Positions 37,601 through 50,385 of a DNA stretch of 64,000 bases are shown here, piece by piece; the stretch's first letter is position 1; every line of letters starts with the position of its first letter. The notes below the pieces were generated by a model that did no database searches, was not told where the DNA came from, and saw only the letters and a program-made list of their open reading frames with translations. Position numbers and translations under genes: made by a program. The stretch covers positions 107,566,547-107,630,546 of the forward strand of contig JACSVZ010000002.1 of assembly GCA_014706295.1 (NCBI GenBank), given 5' to 3'. Source of the stretch: Lycocorax pyrrhopterus obiensis (Eukaryota > Chordata > Aves > Passeriformes > Paradisaeidae).

Positions 37601-40600
37601 AAATTATGAGAGTCAGTTTTGTATCACTGATATTTAATTGCTGCAGAATTACATCAGCTTTGCTTTTAGATCTGGCTCCTGCTGTCCAGAGCCTTTTAAA
37701 TATTAGGTTACTACAATGCATAATTTATCACTACAGATTAAAGTTAGTCATGCATAGAAGACAAAAGACCAAGCAGGGTGCTTGTCTAGGGGGTTCTATG
37801 CTGAATATTCATACTTGCTAGTCATTGTCTCTCTAGTCCTAAATCAGAGACCTGATTATCTAAGAGCTTCTCCATCACCTACCAGGATACATGCTGCCAG
37901 CAGGATATGCTTTGTAAGTGCTCCTGGTTCTATATGACTTGATTTTTTTCAGGAACAATCCAGGAACATGGCCAAAGCCATTTGTGTATAAGGATTTTTC
38001 AGAGAGAGGTAGTGCTATTTTTTAGGAGACAACTGTTAGCGAAAGTACTGGGGTTTATGTCATTCACTAGCTGACTAACCTGAGTTGATTTGTTCATGCT
38101 GAATGTTTGGGTTTTTTAAGCCTGCTGGATGTAGAATACCATTGAAAGATTAAGTAGGAGAGCCTAGAGCTTTATGCACAGCTTTTTTTTTCATGACGTA
38201 AATCTAACTAAATAAAGAACAAAACCTGGAATGAATAGTGGGAGCACCATTTGCCTTTGTCATCTTCCTGCAGTCTATGCTTTTTTCCTTTACTTTCTCT
38301 CATATAAATTCTTACCAAGCTTGATAGCTTAGCTAAAAGAAAGAAAAATCCTCCCCATAAACTATCACATGGAAACAATGCTCAGATGCTATTCTAAATG
38401 CTGGACTGTGCTTTGCCCTATGTGTAGATGTTTTTCCCCAAAAAAACTTCTAGAAGACTTTTTTTCCTTACTTATTTTAACAAATACGTGTCTTCTTTTT
38501 CACTATAACAATACAGGAATAGTAATTATCCATTCACTTATTGTGTTGGCCATTCTCTCAGAATAAGGTATCCTGAGTGAACAGTGTTGCTTCTCCCTCT
38601 ACTTCCTCTCTCCAGAGACCTCTATGCCCTCATTGTGATTAATTCCTATGCGATAACACTTTCATTTTAGTTAATGTTATCATATTGTGCAGATAGCTTT
38701 TTACGTTTCTGTTACTTTTCAGGAACACAGAACCTTCGCTAAACTATTCATAAAATAAGGCATCATTCTACATTCTCTATCATAATACTTCTTTATCATA
38801 TAAATGTGGATGTAGTGAGACTGTATAAGCAAGGAAAAGAAAGACTGTACTGGGAAGGCTTCAATGTAATTTCTAAGGTAACTTACCATATGCCACAGGA
38901 AAAGTATGTCCTTCATCCTCGTAAAACCAAAGGGCAAAAGAAGACCATGCAGCTGACAACAGTTAAAAAAAGTACCTTACAAAAAATGGCAACTGCAGTT
39001 GTTGAGGTACATTACAAAAAGTGACAGATTTTGGATCTGGTCTTTTTTGCAAGTCCCCTGTGAGTCACACTACCATCATTTCTTTATCTGTAGGAGACAA
39101 ACTCTGTCCCTTCTGTGAATTATGTCAGCAATCTTCCATCAGACACATGCAATATTGCTAGGTGACACCTTGCAGCAGGTGTTCACTTCTTCCATATGGT
39201 GCTTCACACATTTACTTGAACTATCATATCTGAAGCATATTGAATTTGTTCAGCCTACAGAAGTTATCAAGCTAGATGGATGACTTTCTTTTAAGTATGC
39301 ACATTCATCTTGGCTTGACAAGTGTCCGTTTGACACTGAGTGGAAATTCTTTTCCTGAGAAAGCTCCAGAATACCGTATTACCTGTCACCATAATTATTG
39401 TGCTGCCAGAACTTTGCAAGAAATGTTTGCAGATTCCCACTGGCAAATTACTTTTAGCTTGATATGTCAAAGTATAAAGTACCTGTTTTGAATTGGATAA
39501 GTAAGCACATTTTATGAACAATAGACAAGTCCACACCTCCTTTTAAGCTTTCATTTCATAAACGAGAGTCTTGGGTCTGTGTTACTGGCTGCTTCATTCA
39601 GTAGTGGAGTGATGCAATCTAAAGTGGCCTCCACTGAAAAGTTGAATTTTGGATTTTTCTAGAACACATCCTATTGACAAGCAATATAATCATTCTCTGT
39701 TCTCTTGTCCAGCACAATGCTACCTGCAGCAATGAATCTTGAACTACTCTTGTGTTTGCTGAAAGGATCTAGTCACAACATGTATGTAAGATTTGGCATC
39801 CTGATTTAATTGAGGCTGCACATTCCTAGACAGTTTAGTAAGAATACTTATTGACTTAGACAAAACAGGGAAGGATGACACAGTTCCTGTGAAGTGGCAT
39901 TCAAAATCAGCAGGCAGCACCATCATTTGTAATCTGAAAAATATGCTCTGTGAAAGTGAGATATGGTTTTGTTTGCATGTTGGTTTGGTGTGGTTTTTTT
40001 AAGCTCATATCATAAGAGCAAAAATAATAATAAAAAAAATCTTGGTCAATCTATGTTAGGATGGTACATATGAAAAGGCTGGTGTATACACAGTAGCAAA
40101 GGTGTCAATCCCCCATCTACACAGTGCTTAAAATCCTCTAGCCTATTTCCTAATATTTTTCTACACTGAACAGATTCTTGGCAGTAGCCTGAAAATTAAT
40201 AAAGCACACAGGCATCTTCTACAAAATCTCTTCCAAAATTACGTTTTTCTAGAGCAGATTTCACTCTAAAAGCTGATGGTGCTTGGTACACAAAGTGAAG
40301 TGAAAATATCCACAGAAAATAACATTTTGTTTATCAAAACTCAAGTGGGAGAGAGAAGGACTCAACATTTTAAGTCATAGAAAACTGAGGGTTATTATCT
40401 GTGTAATTAATTAGATTAGGGCAATTGCTCATAAAGCATGTTAGCCCTGGATCCATTGTCTAGTGCCATGTAGGTGGAGGCCTTATGAACATATATTTCT
40501 TCTTGTATTTGCTTTGATTTCAGTAGAAATCAGGTTCATAAACAAGGCAATCACGCAGTCCCTAGATCTTTCACCCAAACACACTGCTATTAAAAAAATT

Positions 40601-41040
40601 AATGTTCAGTTTTTTCAGGACTTTTGGCCTGCTTGAAGAGACTACGGTTTGTGTGAATGGCTGCAGGCACTTTCCTAACTGATATGTCCCACTAATGTGG
40701 CTAAAAGGAGTCTGTGAGCACTGTCTGAAGAGCCCATATACATTCCCTTTGTATATTCTGATCCTAGCATACTGTCAGAAGTTAGTGTTTGTGTAGGGCT
40801 CGATCAAAATTCCACATAACTCATTTTCTTGTCCCTTATGTTGAACAGGAATAAATATTTTTTGCTTCATCAAAATGTCATTCAGCCACACTGTATCTCT
40901 GATATCTTTCTGCAAGAACTTCCCATCTCTTTGAGATGAACTCCATATATTTCATTATTGTTATAAGCTTTGTATGACAGTTCATCCCTTGACTGACCAC
41001 TTGTGAATTTGTTTATCTGTCCTAGTGCAGAACATTCCCG
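34666..41040. other. Unassigned AT-rich non-coding stretch
   Basis: More than 6 kb without a supportable gene or recognised repeat. Open frames are at most 86 codons. An A11 run occurs near 35750. The sequence around 37040-37100 contains a TGACTCA motif, which alone means little. Confidence 0.5.
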
Positions 41041-41649
41041 GGGAATCATAGAAATGCAGAGGCTTGAAGAGATCTCTCAAGCTCATCTTGTCCAGCCTCC
41101 CTGCACAAGCAGGGCAGATTAGAGCTAGGCAGAAGACTGGAGCCCCCCTTAGGTTCCCGAGTCTCTAAGGATAGAAACTCTGGAATCTCCAAGGGCAACC
41201 TTACCAGTGCTCAGTCACTCAGCAAAAAAAGTGTTTCCTGATATTCAGATGGAACCTCCTGTGTTTCAGTCTGTGTCCACTACTTCTGGTCCTGCCACTG
41301 GGCACCCCTGAAATGAGTCTGGCTGTTCTTTTTGCACCCTGCCTTCAGGTATCTCTATACATTGACAAGGTTTCTCTGAGCCTTCTCTTCTCCAGACTGA
41401 ACAGCCCCAGCTCTCTCAGCTTTTCCTCACAGGTAAGATACTTCGGTCTTCTGTGGTCCTTCATTGGACTTTATCCAGTATGTCCATTACTTTCTTGTAC
41501 TAAGCCCAGAACTGCACACAAAAGTCCAGGTGTGGCCTCAACAGCTCTGAGGGAAATCATCATCTCCCTTGACTTGCTCACAACACTTCTGATGCAGCCC
41601 AGAATACCTTTTTGGCCACAAGGGTACATTGCTGACCCATGTTCAACCT

Positions 41650-42500
41650 GATATCTACCAGGACCCTGAGATCCTACTCTGCCAAGCTGCTTTCCAGCTG
41701 GGTAGCTCCCAGCATGTATTGGTACATGTGGTGGTTCTTTCCCAGGGGCAGAACTTTGCGCTGCTCCTTGTTGAACTTAATGAGTTTCCTGTTGACTTAT
41801 TTCTCCAGCCTGTTGAGGTCCCTCTGAATGGCAGCATGGCCCTCCAGCATACCAGCTACTAATCCTATTTCTGTGGCAACTTTTTGAGGGCACACTCTGC
41901 CCAGGTCATTTATGAAAATGTTAAGCAGGACTGGATCCTGTATTGACCCCTGGGGTACAGTGTTAGCCACTTGCCTCCAACCAGACTTTGCACTGCTGAT
42001 CACTGCCCTCCAAGCCTGGCCTTTCAGCCGGTTTTCAATCCATGTCGCTGTTTGCTCATCCAGACTGTACATCAACAGCTTCCCTCTGTGGACTTTATGG
42101 GGGTGTGAAAAGCCTTACTGAAGTGCTGGTGGACAATGCCCACTGCTCTCTTCTCACATACCAGGCCAATCATTTCCTCGTAGAAGGTTATCCAGTTAGT
42201 CGAGCGTGACTTCTCCTTGGTGGAGCAATGCTGACTACTCCTGATGATTTTTTTGCTGCTCATGTACGTGGAGAGTGGTTTCCACGAATAGCTGCTCCAT
42301 CACTTTCCCAGGAACTATGATGAGGCTGACAAACATATAGTTCCCTGGTTCTTCATTCTTCCATAAGGAGGTGACATTAGTGTTCCTCCAGTCTTCAGGA
42401 ACTTCTCCCAGTCACCATGATTAATTAACGATAATTGAGTAGCCCCCCCAGTGACATCTGCCAGGTTCTTCAGCACTTGTAGTGCATCCCATCAGGACCA
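41650..42500 (-). pseudogene. CR1 ORF2 reverse transcriptase remnant
   Basis: The minus-strand translation shows the CR1 reverse-transcriptase order in pieces. At 42311-42386 is a degraded form of the NYRPVSLTS-VPGKVMEQ segment (visible as VSLIIVPGKVMEQ). At 42105-42235 is FYEEMIGLVCEKRAVGIV followed by HFSKAFHT. At 41797-42075 are WIENRLKG, TVPQGSIQDPVLLNIFINDL and AAIQRDLNRLEK. Family members carry catalytic aspartates in LDFSKAFDT and FADD; here these read QHFSKAFHT and KVATEIG, so both catalytic sites are gone. The enzyme once reverse-transcribed CR1 RNA at the nicked target. This copy cannot work. Confidence 0.85.
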
Positions 42501-43059
42501 AGGTACTTTTGTGGGCCTGGTTTGCATAAGTGTTCCCTAACTTATTCAGCTTCCACCCAGGGTACATTTTCTTTCCTCCAGCCTTTCCCCTGACTTCTGA
42601 AACGTAGTATTCCTGAAGACCAGTCCTGCTAGTAAAGACTGAAGCAAAGAAGGCATTTCAGTACTTCCTCCATTTCTATCTTCCGTGTAACCGGGTCCCC
42701 TGTCTGGAGCAGTGGGCTCACATTTTCCCTATTTCTCCTTTTGTTGCTTATGTACTTAGAGAAGTCTTTCATCTAGGCTTTGGCATGCCTGCCAAGACTC
42801 AATTCCATTAGGACTTTAGTTTTCATAACTTCATCCCTGGATGCTTCTATATTCCTCCCAGGTTACCTGTCCCTGATTCCATCCTCTGTAGGCTTCCTTT
42901 TTGTGTTTGAGTTTGTCTGAGAAGTTCCTTGTTCATTCATGCTTCCTGGGATTTTAAGCTGACATCATATTCTTTTGGATGGAGCTCTCTTGAGCTTGGA
43001 GGAGGTGATATTTGAATATTAACCAGCTTTCTTGGGCTCTCCTTCCCTCCAGGGCCTTT

Positions 43060-43450
43060 ATCATGGGTATCTTCCAATCAGATCTTTTAAGAGACCAAAG
43101 TCTTCCCTCCTGAAGTCCAGGGTTGTGAGCCTGCTTTTCACTCTCATCCCTGTCCCCGGTATCCTGAACTCCACAATCTCATGGTCATGCAGCCAAATTG
43201 CCTTTGATGTTCACATCCCCAACAAGTCTCTCATTTTGTGAGTATGGAGTCCTACAGAACAATTCTCCTTGGCTCCTCAGTCACTTGAAGGTGGAATTTG
43301 TAATCAATGCTGTCCAAGAACCTTCGGAACTCCTAATGCCCTGCTGTGTTGACCCTCGAACAGATAACAGATGGTTGATCAGGACCAGGGGCTATGAATG
43401 TGATGCTGCTCCTACATTTTTGCCTCATCTTTTTGTTCTTTCTGGTCATA
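43060..43450 (-). pseudogene. CR1 ORF2 endonuclease remnant
   Basis: On the minus strand, 43166-43189 reads DHEIVEF, the remnant of the apurinic-type endonuclease SDHE motif. The following segment to about 43340 corresponds to the family's region around LDLVLTNK and the FLECIDDNF-like stretch. The GDFNHPDICW motif expected near 43360-43400 is collapsed by a deletion, leaving only a fragment readable as LVLI-NH. In active CR1 this domain nicks the chromosomal target to prime reverse transcription. Frameshifts occur between all these pieces. Confidence 0.75.
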
Positions 43451-43985
43451 TGGCGTCTAGCAGACACCCATTATCATGTCACCTTCGCCTGTCCTCTCTT
43501 TAATCCTCACCCATATTCTCTCTTGTCTATCCTCAGGAAGAGCTCCATGCATTCCAGGTGCATTATCACATTAAGGACAACCCTCACTCCTTGTCTTCCC
43601 CTCCTATCATTCCTATAGAGCCTAAATCCCTCCCTTGCGACACTCCACTCCTGGGAGACATCCACCATGCCTCCATGACCCCAAGAAGATAACAGCTCTG
43701 CAAACTGAGTTCAGATCTCGAACTCACCATGTTTGTTCCCCACACTAACTGCATTAGCACACAGGCAGCACCACTTCTGCAGCCAATTAACTTGATCTAG
43801 TAGTGCCCTTCTCCTCACATCATTTCCCCTCAGTGGCAGAATTGAGGAGACCAGCTGGGTCCTCATGCTCTTCACAACTGCCTACAGAGTTTTGTGGTCA
43901 CTTTTGATACTTTTATGACACTCAATAATTTTGTGGTCATGACTTCAATCTTTCCAGCTTTCCCTCTGTGGGGACCTCACTTACC

Positions 43986-46714
43986 TATTGTGTGGAGTAT
44001 GGTAATCATTGTAAAAGTAACTTATTTTTAAAAACTAATGTCTTTTCCCTTGATGTGAAATCCAAGGTAAAGAGCAGAATATGATCTATAGAAAGCTTTT
44101 TTAGTCTTAAATTGGAGTTTCTTGAAAATACTTGGCAACTTCTTGCTTTAAAGTTTAGCAATTTGTGGCAAAGCCATTTCTACCAACATTTCAATTTTAC
44201 ACAGTTCATCATTCTAAGTACAGGGAGAAACCACCAGTGTGACAACTTCCCAAAATCCTTCTGTGTAAATCAATGAAAAATGTTAATTAGTCTTGCAAAG
44301 TCTAATTCCTTTTATAGTATCATAATTTACAAGCTTCACAACCTAGTGCTTTATAATTTCAGCTTACACTTCTGTGGTATTTTAAAGTATGTTAGGACAA
44401 GGAAGCTGCCTATAAAAACTTTTCTCATGCACCCTATTATACTTCTACTTTTAAGTTGTCAAAGTTAGTTCTTTTCAGTTTTCTCCATTAAGACACAGCT
44501 TTTTCTTTCTGAGAGTTGTCTGTGGTTGTAATAATTTTCTAATACTTCAATTGGATCACATTAGTTTTTATTCAGTTCTTTTAAAGTCATGCTTAATTTG
44601 TGGTTCATACCAAAAATTCTCTATGGAAGAAATGATCATTCTCTATGTGCCATACATGTTTTTTCCCATTTGACCATGACTTTTGATTTCCTTCTTCCTC
44701 ATTTTGTTTATTCCCATTTTAATAATAGCTATTTACTACATGGTATTTTGTTGGGTTTTTAACCCCTCGTGTAAGGGTTAGTAATATTACTGCTTTATTG
44801 CATTTCCATTTATCAGTTTTATTTGGAATTATGCTTTCAACACTTCTCAAGCTATAATAAAGACCGTCTCAAACCTTGAGGTCTCTAATTGGCTGGCTCA
44901 AGAAATGTCCATTGATGCTGTCAAGAATGTTATCATTGCGCCTTTATCTGTATTATTTTCATTTTAATCCAGAGATTTTCATGAACACATGTTTTTCTAC
45001 TCTCTTCCTAACAGCGTGACCTCTCCACAGAAATAACAGGGAGAGAAGAAGGCTGGGAGTCATGTTGTTTTCTGACTTCTGCACATTCTGTCTTCCCCTG
45101 TGAAGAATCAAAGTTCTGCAGGTGCGATCTTGCAGGTCCCAGGAGGAAAGCTAACACGGTCCTGAGAAAATCTACTCCAACACTGTGTTGCAGTTTCCAT
45201 CATGTGAAAAAATGTTGCTGTCCTAGGAATATTATAGCAGTATAAGGAAAAAGTGAGGGAGAGAAGACAAACTAGAAATTTTTATCAGGTACTGCCCCCC
45301 CAAGTCAGTATTATTAAAGTATCTGATACTACGGTGAAAGATTCCAACAGATATTGTCAGTTGTGGAAACACAGTAGAACAAACTTCCAACCGTTGCAAT
45401 CCTCAGTCACTCTTCAGCAAATATGGCAGCATCTAATCCATTCCTTGAACTTGTCAAGCTTACCTTCCTGCACCCATTCTCCTCTGCTCTGAGTTACAAA
45501 AATAAGCCTGTTCACATTTCTGCTGCTAAGTTTTGTTGGTCTTTTTTCTTTCTTTTTGTATTATTAGTATTCATACAGTATTCATAATAGTAATGGTAAG
45601 TGTGCAAATATAGGAAAATAATCTATATTGTACATATATATTTGTCTTCAACCAACCAGAATTGATGAGCTCATTAAAAAAAAAAAAAAAGAGAAAAGAA
45701 TATGACAGTGTCAGAGGAAATGAATAAACTGTTTAGTAACAACTTCTTTACATAGCTGAATACATCAAGTCCCCTTCCTGGATATCCCTCAGAGGGAGAA
45801 GGTTATATGTTGAAGCCATATAACAAGGAGAAGCTCTTTTGTAACTGGCTTGATCCCAGTGATTATAATGTAGGTGATAACGTGTTGTGCACAATGTTTC
45901 TTATTTTGACAAGACAGAGACAACTTGATTTGTACTTTATAGAGGGAACATCAAGACCAGGTGTGAGCTCAGTCCTGAACATCCTCTTCCATGTGTCATG
46001 TGCATACAGTGCACTCTACATTGTGATTGATACCTGGGAAATTATTCCCTACCTTGAGAAAAGACAGGAAAAGAGAACAAAAACCACAAAATACTTAAAA
46101 AAGAAAAAGCACAGATGTAGCTCCCTTGTTACCATAAAGGCATGACAGTGTTAATAGTGAACTATTTTAATCTAGTAGTGATGTCAAGTTTTAAGGACTG
46201 TCAAAGCAAATCCAGACAGAAATCAGAACAGGTAGACAGAAAGAAGTGAGTTTTAGCCACCCATAAACTTCTTGTGACCTCAGAATCTAACGACAGTAGT
46301 GTAAAAGACATTTAATAACATTAGATTTATTTGAAGAGTAGGGAATCAAATAGCAATTTCTGCAATAAAAGTCTGACCAAAGAAGAGTTTTAATGATTTG
46401 TCAAATTTAATGTTTTTGTTGTAAAAATAAGTGCATTCATATGAAGTATCAAACATATAAATATATATACAGACAAGTGCTTGGTCACTTTGAAAACCAA
46501 TCTGAAAAGCAATTTTCTTTGCATGAGATGCAAAGATGGAGTTATGCAAAGCAACTGTGTTTTTATACCAGTTTCCAAAATATAACCTAGAACCACTCTA
46601 GTCCAAATGAATAGGTCAAGATAAGAAACAAATTATTAAAAAATATATATTTTCATGTCAAGTTCTGAGAAAAAGAAGCAAGAATATTCTTGCAGCCAAC
46701 TTGGCATGCTATGG
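43986..46714. other. Unassigned non-coding stretch
   Basis: No gene was supported. The frame at 45807-46145 (112 codons, plus) has a Lys-rich end and no recognised domain. An A15 run lies at 45676-45690. The first bases could include more 5' CR1 sequence too diverged to recognise. Confidence 0.5.
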
Positions 46715-47020
46715 TCTACATGAGTAGTCCAACAGATGGGTGACAACTGGCTGGATAGTCAGGATCTAAGAAAAATGGCTACAATTCCATATCTGTCCTG
46801 GAGATCCATTCCAAGATAAATGCTCAAGGATCTATCTTGGGACCTATCCTGTGCAATATCTCTCTCTAAAACAAAAAAAAAGCAAACAGAAGAGGCAGAG
46901 TGCATCCTCATCAGGTTTCTAAATTGTCAGACTGGGGATGCAGCTGACAAACCCAAGAGTAGGCCTGGAGAAAACAGACTGGAGGAATGAGGCAAAGGGC
47001 AACATCATGATAAAGAATGA
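46715..47020 (+). mobile_element. CR1 LINE reverse-transcriptase fragment, plus strand
   Basis: The plus-strand translation, in shifting frames, follows CR1 reverse transcriptase. NWLD appears near 46748, then AQGSILGPILCNI at about 46823-46860 (family form VPQGSVLGPVLFNI). AECILIRF and DAADKP follow near 46895-46955, where the family has ECTLSKFADD...GGAADTPEG, and LEE-GKG near 46980-47005. The catalytic FADD is not preserved. A short A-rich insertion lies at about 46870. There is no 3' UTR: the copy stops abruptly where opposite-strand CR1 sequence begins. Confidence 0.7.
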
Positions 47021-47039
47021 TTTCCCCACAGGAAGTCTG

Positions 47040-47270
47040 TGCTATTAACTTCCATGCAAAATTTTTCTTTCTTTTGCCTGGAAATGACTTCCATGAGGAT
47101 ATGATTTCCAGGAGCTGAGGCAAAGTTGTCTAGCCTGTAATTCCCCAGATCTTTCTTCCAACATTTGTTGAAGACAGGTGCTACATTTGTTCCTTTGTGC
47201 AAAACCAAGGACTGTCATTGCTACAACACCTTCAAGATATTGGAGAGTCGTTTTGAAATGACATCATCTA
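47040..47270 (-). mobile_element. CR1 LINE reverse-transcriptase fragment, minus strand
   Basis: On the minus strand this reads GTNVAPVFNKCWKKDLGNYR and then LDNFASAPGNHILMEVISRQ. The CR1 family form here is ANVTPIFKKG...GNYRPVSLTS-VPGK-MEQ...AISKHM. It is the reverse-transcriptase segment lying upstream of the piece found at 46715-47020, but in the opposite orientation. Part of a 67-codon open frame (47005-47208) survives. Confidence 0.75.
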
Positions 47271-48774
47271 AATCTCTATTTTACAAACACATTAAAAGAG
47301 CTTAAAAGGAATGCTAAATAATTGTAAGAACTTGGACTATAGTATTGTGCACCCTACAAGTTTGCAGACCTGTGGTTCATAGGATCTACCATATTTTAAC
47401 ACAGTTACATGTAGATGAAAAGAAAGAACCTTACAGTTGATTCACATACACACCTTTTCACAAATGTAGCTTAAATTAGAGCCTTCATAGTTTTAAAGTT
47501 AAAAGTAAAATGTGTGAAGAAAATTGCTTTAGAGTGTCACTCATTTTAAGCTCATATATTGTACAAAAGCCAATTATCACCACATTTTTTGCAAGACACT
47601 TAAGGTCTTCCAGACTTTGTCAAGGAGGGCTGCAGAAGCTAGTTTATTCCCTAATAGCATCAGCAAAGATTCACTTCAGGCTTGGAGCTTTACTTCTGAC
47701 TGCACTTTCTGTCACCAATTATTTTGTGTGCACACCAAAGGAAATCAGTCAAGACTGTCAGCAGCATTGATCCCACTTCTCTCTGCCAGATGTTATTCTT
47801 GTCCATCTGCTCACACTTGCTTTGCACAACATGAAAAAGAACTGGAGGCTATGAAGTGACACTGCAATTAACCTTGTAAATGATTTCCCCCTTTGCAAAT
47901 GAAACCAGCAATTGGGTCCATAACTTACACAATTAAGAGCAATGCATCTTAGTCATTTTCTGTAATCCTCCATTTAATATTTGATCATTGATTTAATGTT
48001 TAATACTGTGGAATCATTGTTCTGTGTCCCTCATTTCTTGAATGTCCTTGATTTTAAGGATAGTCAGCAAGATAGTAGCTTTATCTTGCAAAGTTTTACT
48101 TCTGTGTGTTCTTTGATAAAGGCCAATGTGATTAATTACATGAGTAAAGGTTTGCATCGGTAAATGCTTACACTTAAGATACCTCATTTCTATCTTAGTA
48201 GCCTTCTTTAATTGTTGGGGAGTTTTTTTTGGAGGTGGTTCGTTTAAAATTAATTGAATGTTTAGAGGGGTCTATAGGTACTAAATGTAACTGTTTTCAA
48301 AACCTGGATTTCTGTGCAATATGACCTCAAATTTTATTATTTCTTAGAACAGTTATTAACAATCTCTTTTAATCACGGAAAATTGAAGCTGTCTGTCAAT
48401 ATCATTTGACATCATGTGAATAAGAACATGCATAAGTAAGCTTCCATATGTATATTTGATATATACTAAAGTGAAAAATTTAGAACAGTGCACAATCCAG
48501 ACAGATTTTGCCAATCTACCTAGAAATTACAATACCTTAATATTTAAGGTTGTTTCTGCTCTTCCAGGCTTCTGATTCTGTTATGGAAAGGCTTTCAGTA
48601 TGTCACAATTTTTTGAATTAAACTGCTATTCACTGGAAAGTAAATTAAATAAATGACATGGGGCTTGTTACAATGGATGATTTACATGACCAGTTCAGAA
48701 GTTGAAGTTAAGCTTCCAGAGGTGAAAGCACATTCCATTAGATTATTATACAGTAAAAAAGATTAAATAGCTTT
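47271..48774. other. Unassigned AT-rich non-coding stretch
   Basis: No gene was recognised. Overlapping plus-strand frames at 47510-47859 (86 and 80 codons) carry no domain I know. Confidence 0.5.
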
Positions 48775-49003
48775 ACCAGGGGAGGATTAGATTAGATATA
48801 GAAAAAATTTCTTCACTGAAAGGGTGGTCAGGCCTTGGAATAGGCCATCCAGGGAAGTGCTAGAACCACCATCCTGGAAGTGTTAAAAAAACATGTGGAT
48901 GTCACTTAGGGACTGATTTAGTGGTGAACAGGGGAGTGCTGAGTTTAGAGTTGAACTCAATGGTCTTAAAGGTCTTTTCCAAACTTACTGATTCTGTGAT
49001 ATC
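48775..49003 (+). mobile_element. CR1 LINE 3' end, plus strand
   Basis: The segment matches the 3' end of an avian CR1 in sense orientation. It contains AGGATTAGATTAGATATAG near 48783, then AATTTCTTCACTGAAAGGGT, CATCCAGGGAAGTGC, TTGAACTCAATGGTCTTAAA, and the end GATTCTGTGAT at about 48993-49003, the typical CR1 terminus motif. It is about 230 bases long, heavily 5' truncated, and keeps only the end of ORF2 and the 3' UTR. It has no coding capacity. Confidence 0.85.
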
Positions 49004-50385
49004 ACATATCTTTGCTGTTATTCATTTCATACCCCCCAAATATTTTCTTATTCAGATGAAAAACACTAGGTTACAATAACAGACAGTTGTATTATGTAAC
49101 AGCTGCCATCCCAGTCATGATCTGGAATCAAAAATTGAGTCTTCAGTTGATGAAAGCATTGGGTACTACAGCTGGAGCTACAGGACCCACCCCTACTCTT
49201 TGTTATAGTAAAATGATTTTACACACAGGGCAAGATGGACCATTCACTGCACCCTGTGTTGTTACAGCTGAACCCAAAAATGCAAGAATCCAACGTTTAG
49301 CTAAGTCTTAGTAGATGAGGCCGAAACTTCCAGGTTGCTTTAAGTAGCAGTTCCTTGTTTTGTTGGAAAACAAAAATCATCTATGTCATGTATGTATAAG
49401 TCAGCTGGGAAATGTATGCTTTCTTCACAAGGTCCAGGGAAACTTTTCAAAAAATAAGTTTCAGTGAATTGCCTTAGACTTTCCTTGTAAATATAAAATT
49501 TTAAACAAAATAAATTTGTTAAGATCAACAGGACGTTCCATTAACATACATAATTTTTAGTTCACTGGTTATTTGTTTTCCAGGTTTTGTGGAACCTCTT
49601 TTAAATCAGCTGAGAATGTTCATTATTTGTCAACTATATTAATAACTATATATTTTTCTTGTTGTGTATACAAGCTTTCATCTTAAGAGTTCACTGAATT
49701 AGTATTTTTTGTAGTCATGTCATCTTCAAAGTTCTTGGTCATGAGGCTCTTTTATACATTGCAACTTTTATAATGGAGGACTGGAGAAATTCTTAAAACA
49801 TTGCAATGAAGAATTTCATATTGTTTAAATACTAGTTTCTCTTCAGGGAGATGATGAAATTAAGAACGAAGAAAGCTGAATCCATCATGATTTTAAGTGT
49901 TATTAAATAAAACAGTTTTGTCTTTTCTCAATAACCAACTGATTATGAGAACTCAGCAATTCTTGGCATATTGTTTACAAATAATTGACAGATTTGCTTG
50001 TGGTGTATGCTCATGCATACATGGGCTTATTCGACAAATAGAACATTATCCTAGGATTGATCATGAAGTAAGGTACACCGCACTCTGAACAAGCACATAA
50101 TACTTTATGTGAGCATCCTTGGACAATGAAAGTTTGAGAAATAAACTTATTCCAAGCACAATGTCGCCTTCAGAAGTCATCAACATTGTGTATCTTTTTC
50201 AGTATTTAGAAAATGTGAGGTAAGAAGATGACGGATATTATTATCCCGCCATATTGCAACCCAAGAGAAGTGACATTCAGGACAAGTGAAAGCCAAAGCT
50301 CATCTACTGTTCATTGTTATTCAACAACAAGTAAACCAGTTCTCTAGAGAGTAAAAGCAAAGACACCTTTAAAGAACATGCTGTT
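49004..50385. other. Unassigned AT-rich non-coding stretch
   Basis: No gene was found. Open frames are at most 74 codons. The last bases lead directly into the pentanucleotide tract. Confidence 0.5.

Larger units (their letters stand above)
41041..43985 (-). mobile_element. 5'-truncated CR1 LINE, about 2.9 kb, minus strand
   Basis: This is the largest mobile element in the window. Its 3' end is at the left, where GGAATCATAGAAATGCAGAG matches the reverse complement of the avian CR1 3' UTR. Moving right come the ORF2 C-terminal part (to about 41640), reverse transcriptase (about 41650-42500) and endonuclease (about 43060-43450). Further N-terminal or 5' sequence continues to about 43985. Full-length CR1 is about 4.5 kb, so the 5' part, including most or all of ORF1, is missing, which is the rule for LINE copies. 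Many frameshifts and stops break it. No target duplication is expected for CR1, which inserts with little or none. Confidence 0.88.

Noticed and set aside
41313..43618. Plus-strand open frames of 60-112 codons across 41.3-43.6 kb
   Set aside because: They are antisense shadows of the minus-strand CR1 element.
45807..46145. 112-codon plus-strand frame
   Set aside because: No recognised family; Lys-rich end arises from A-rich sequence; likely chance.
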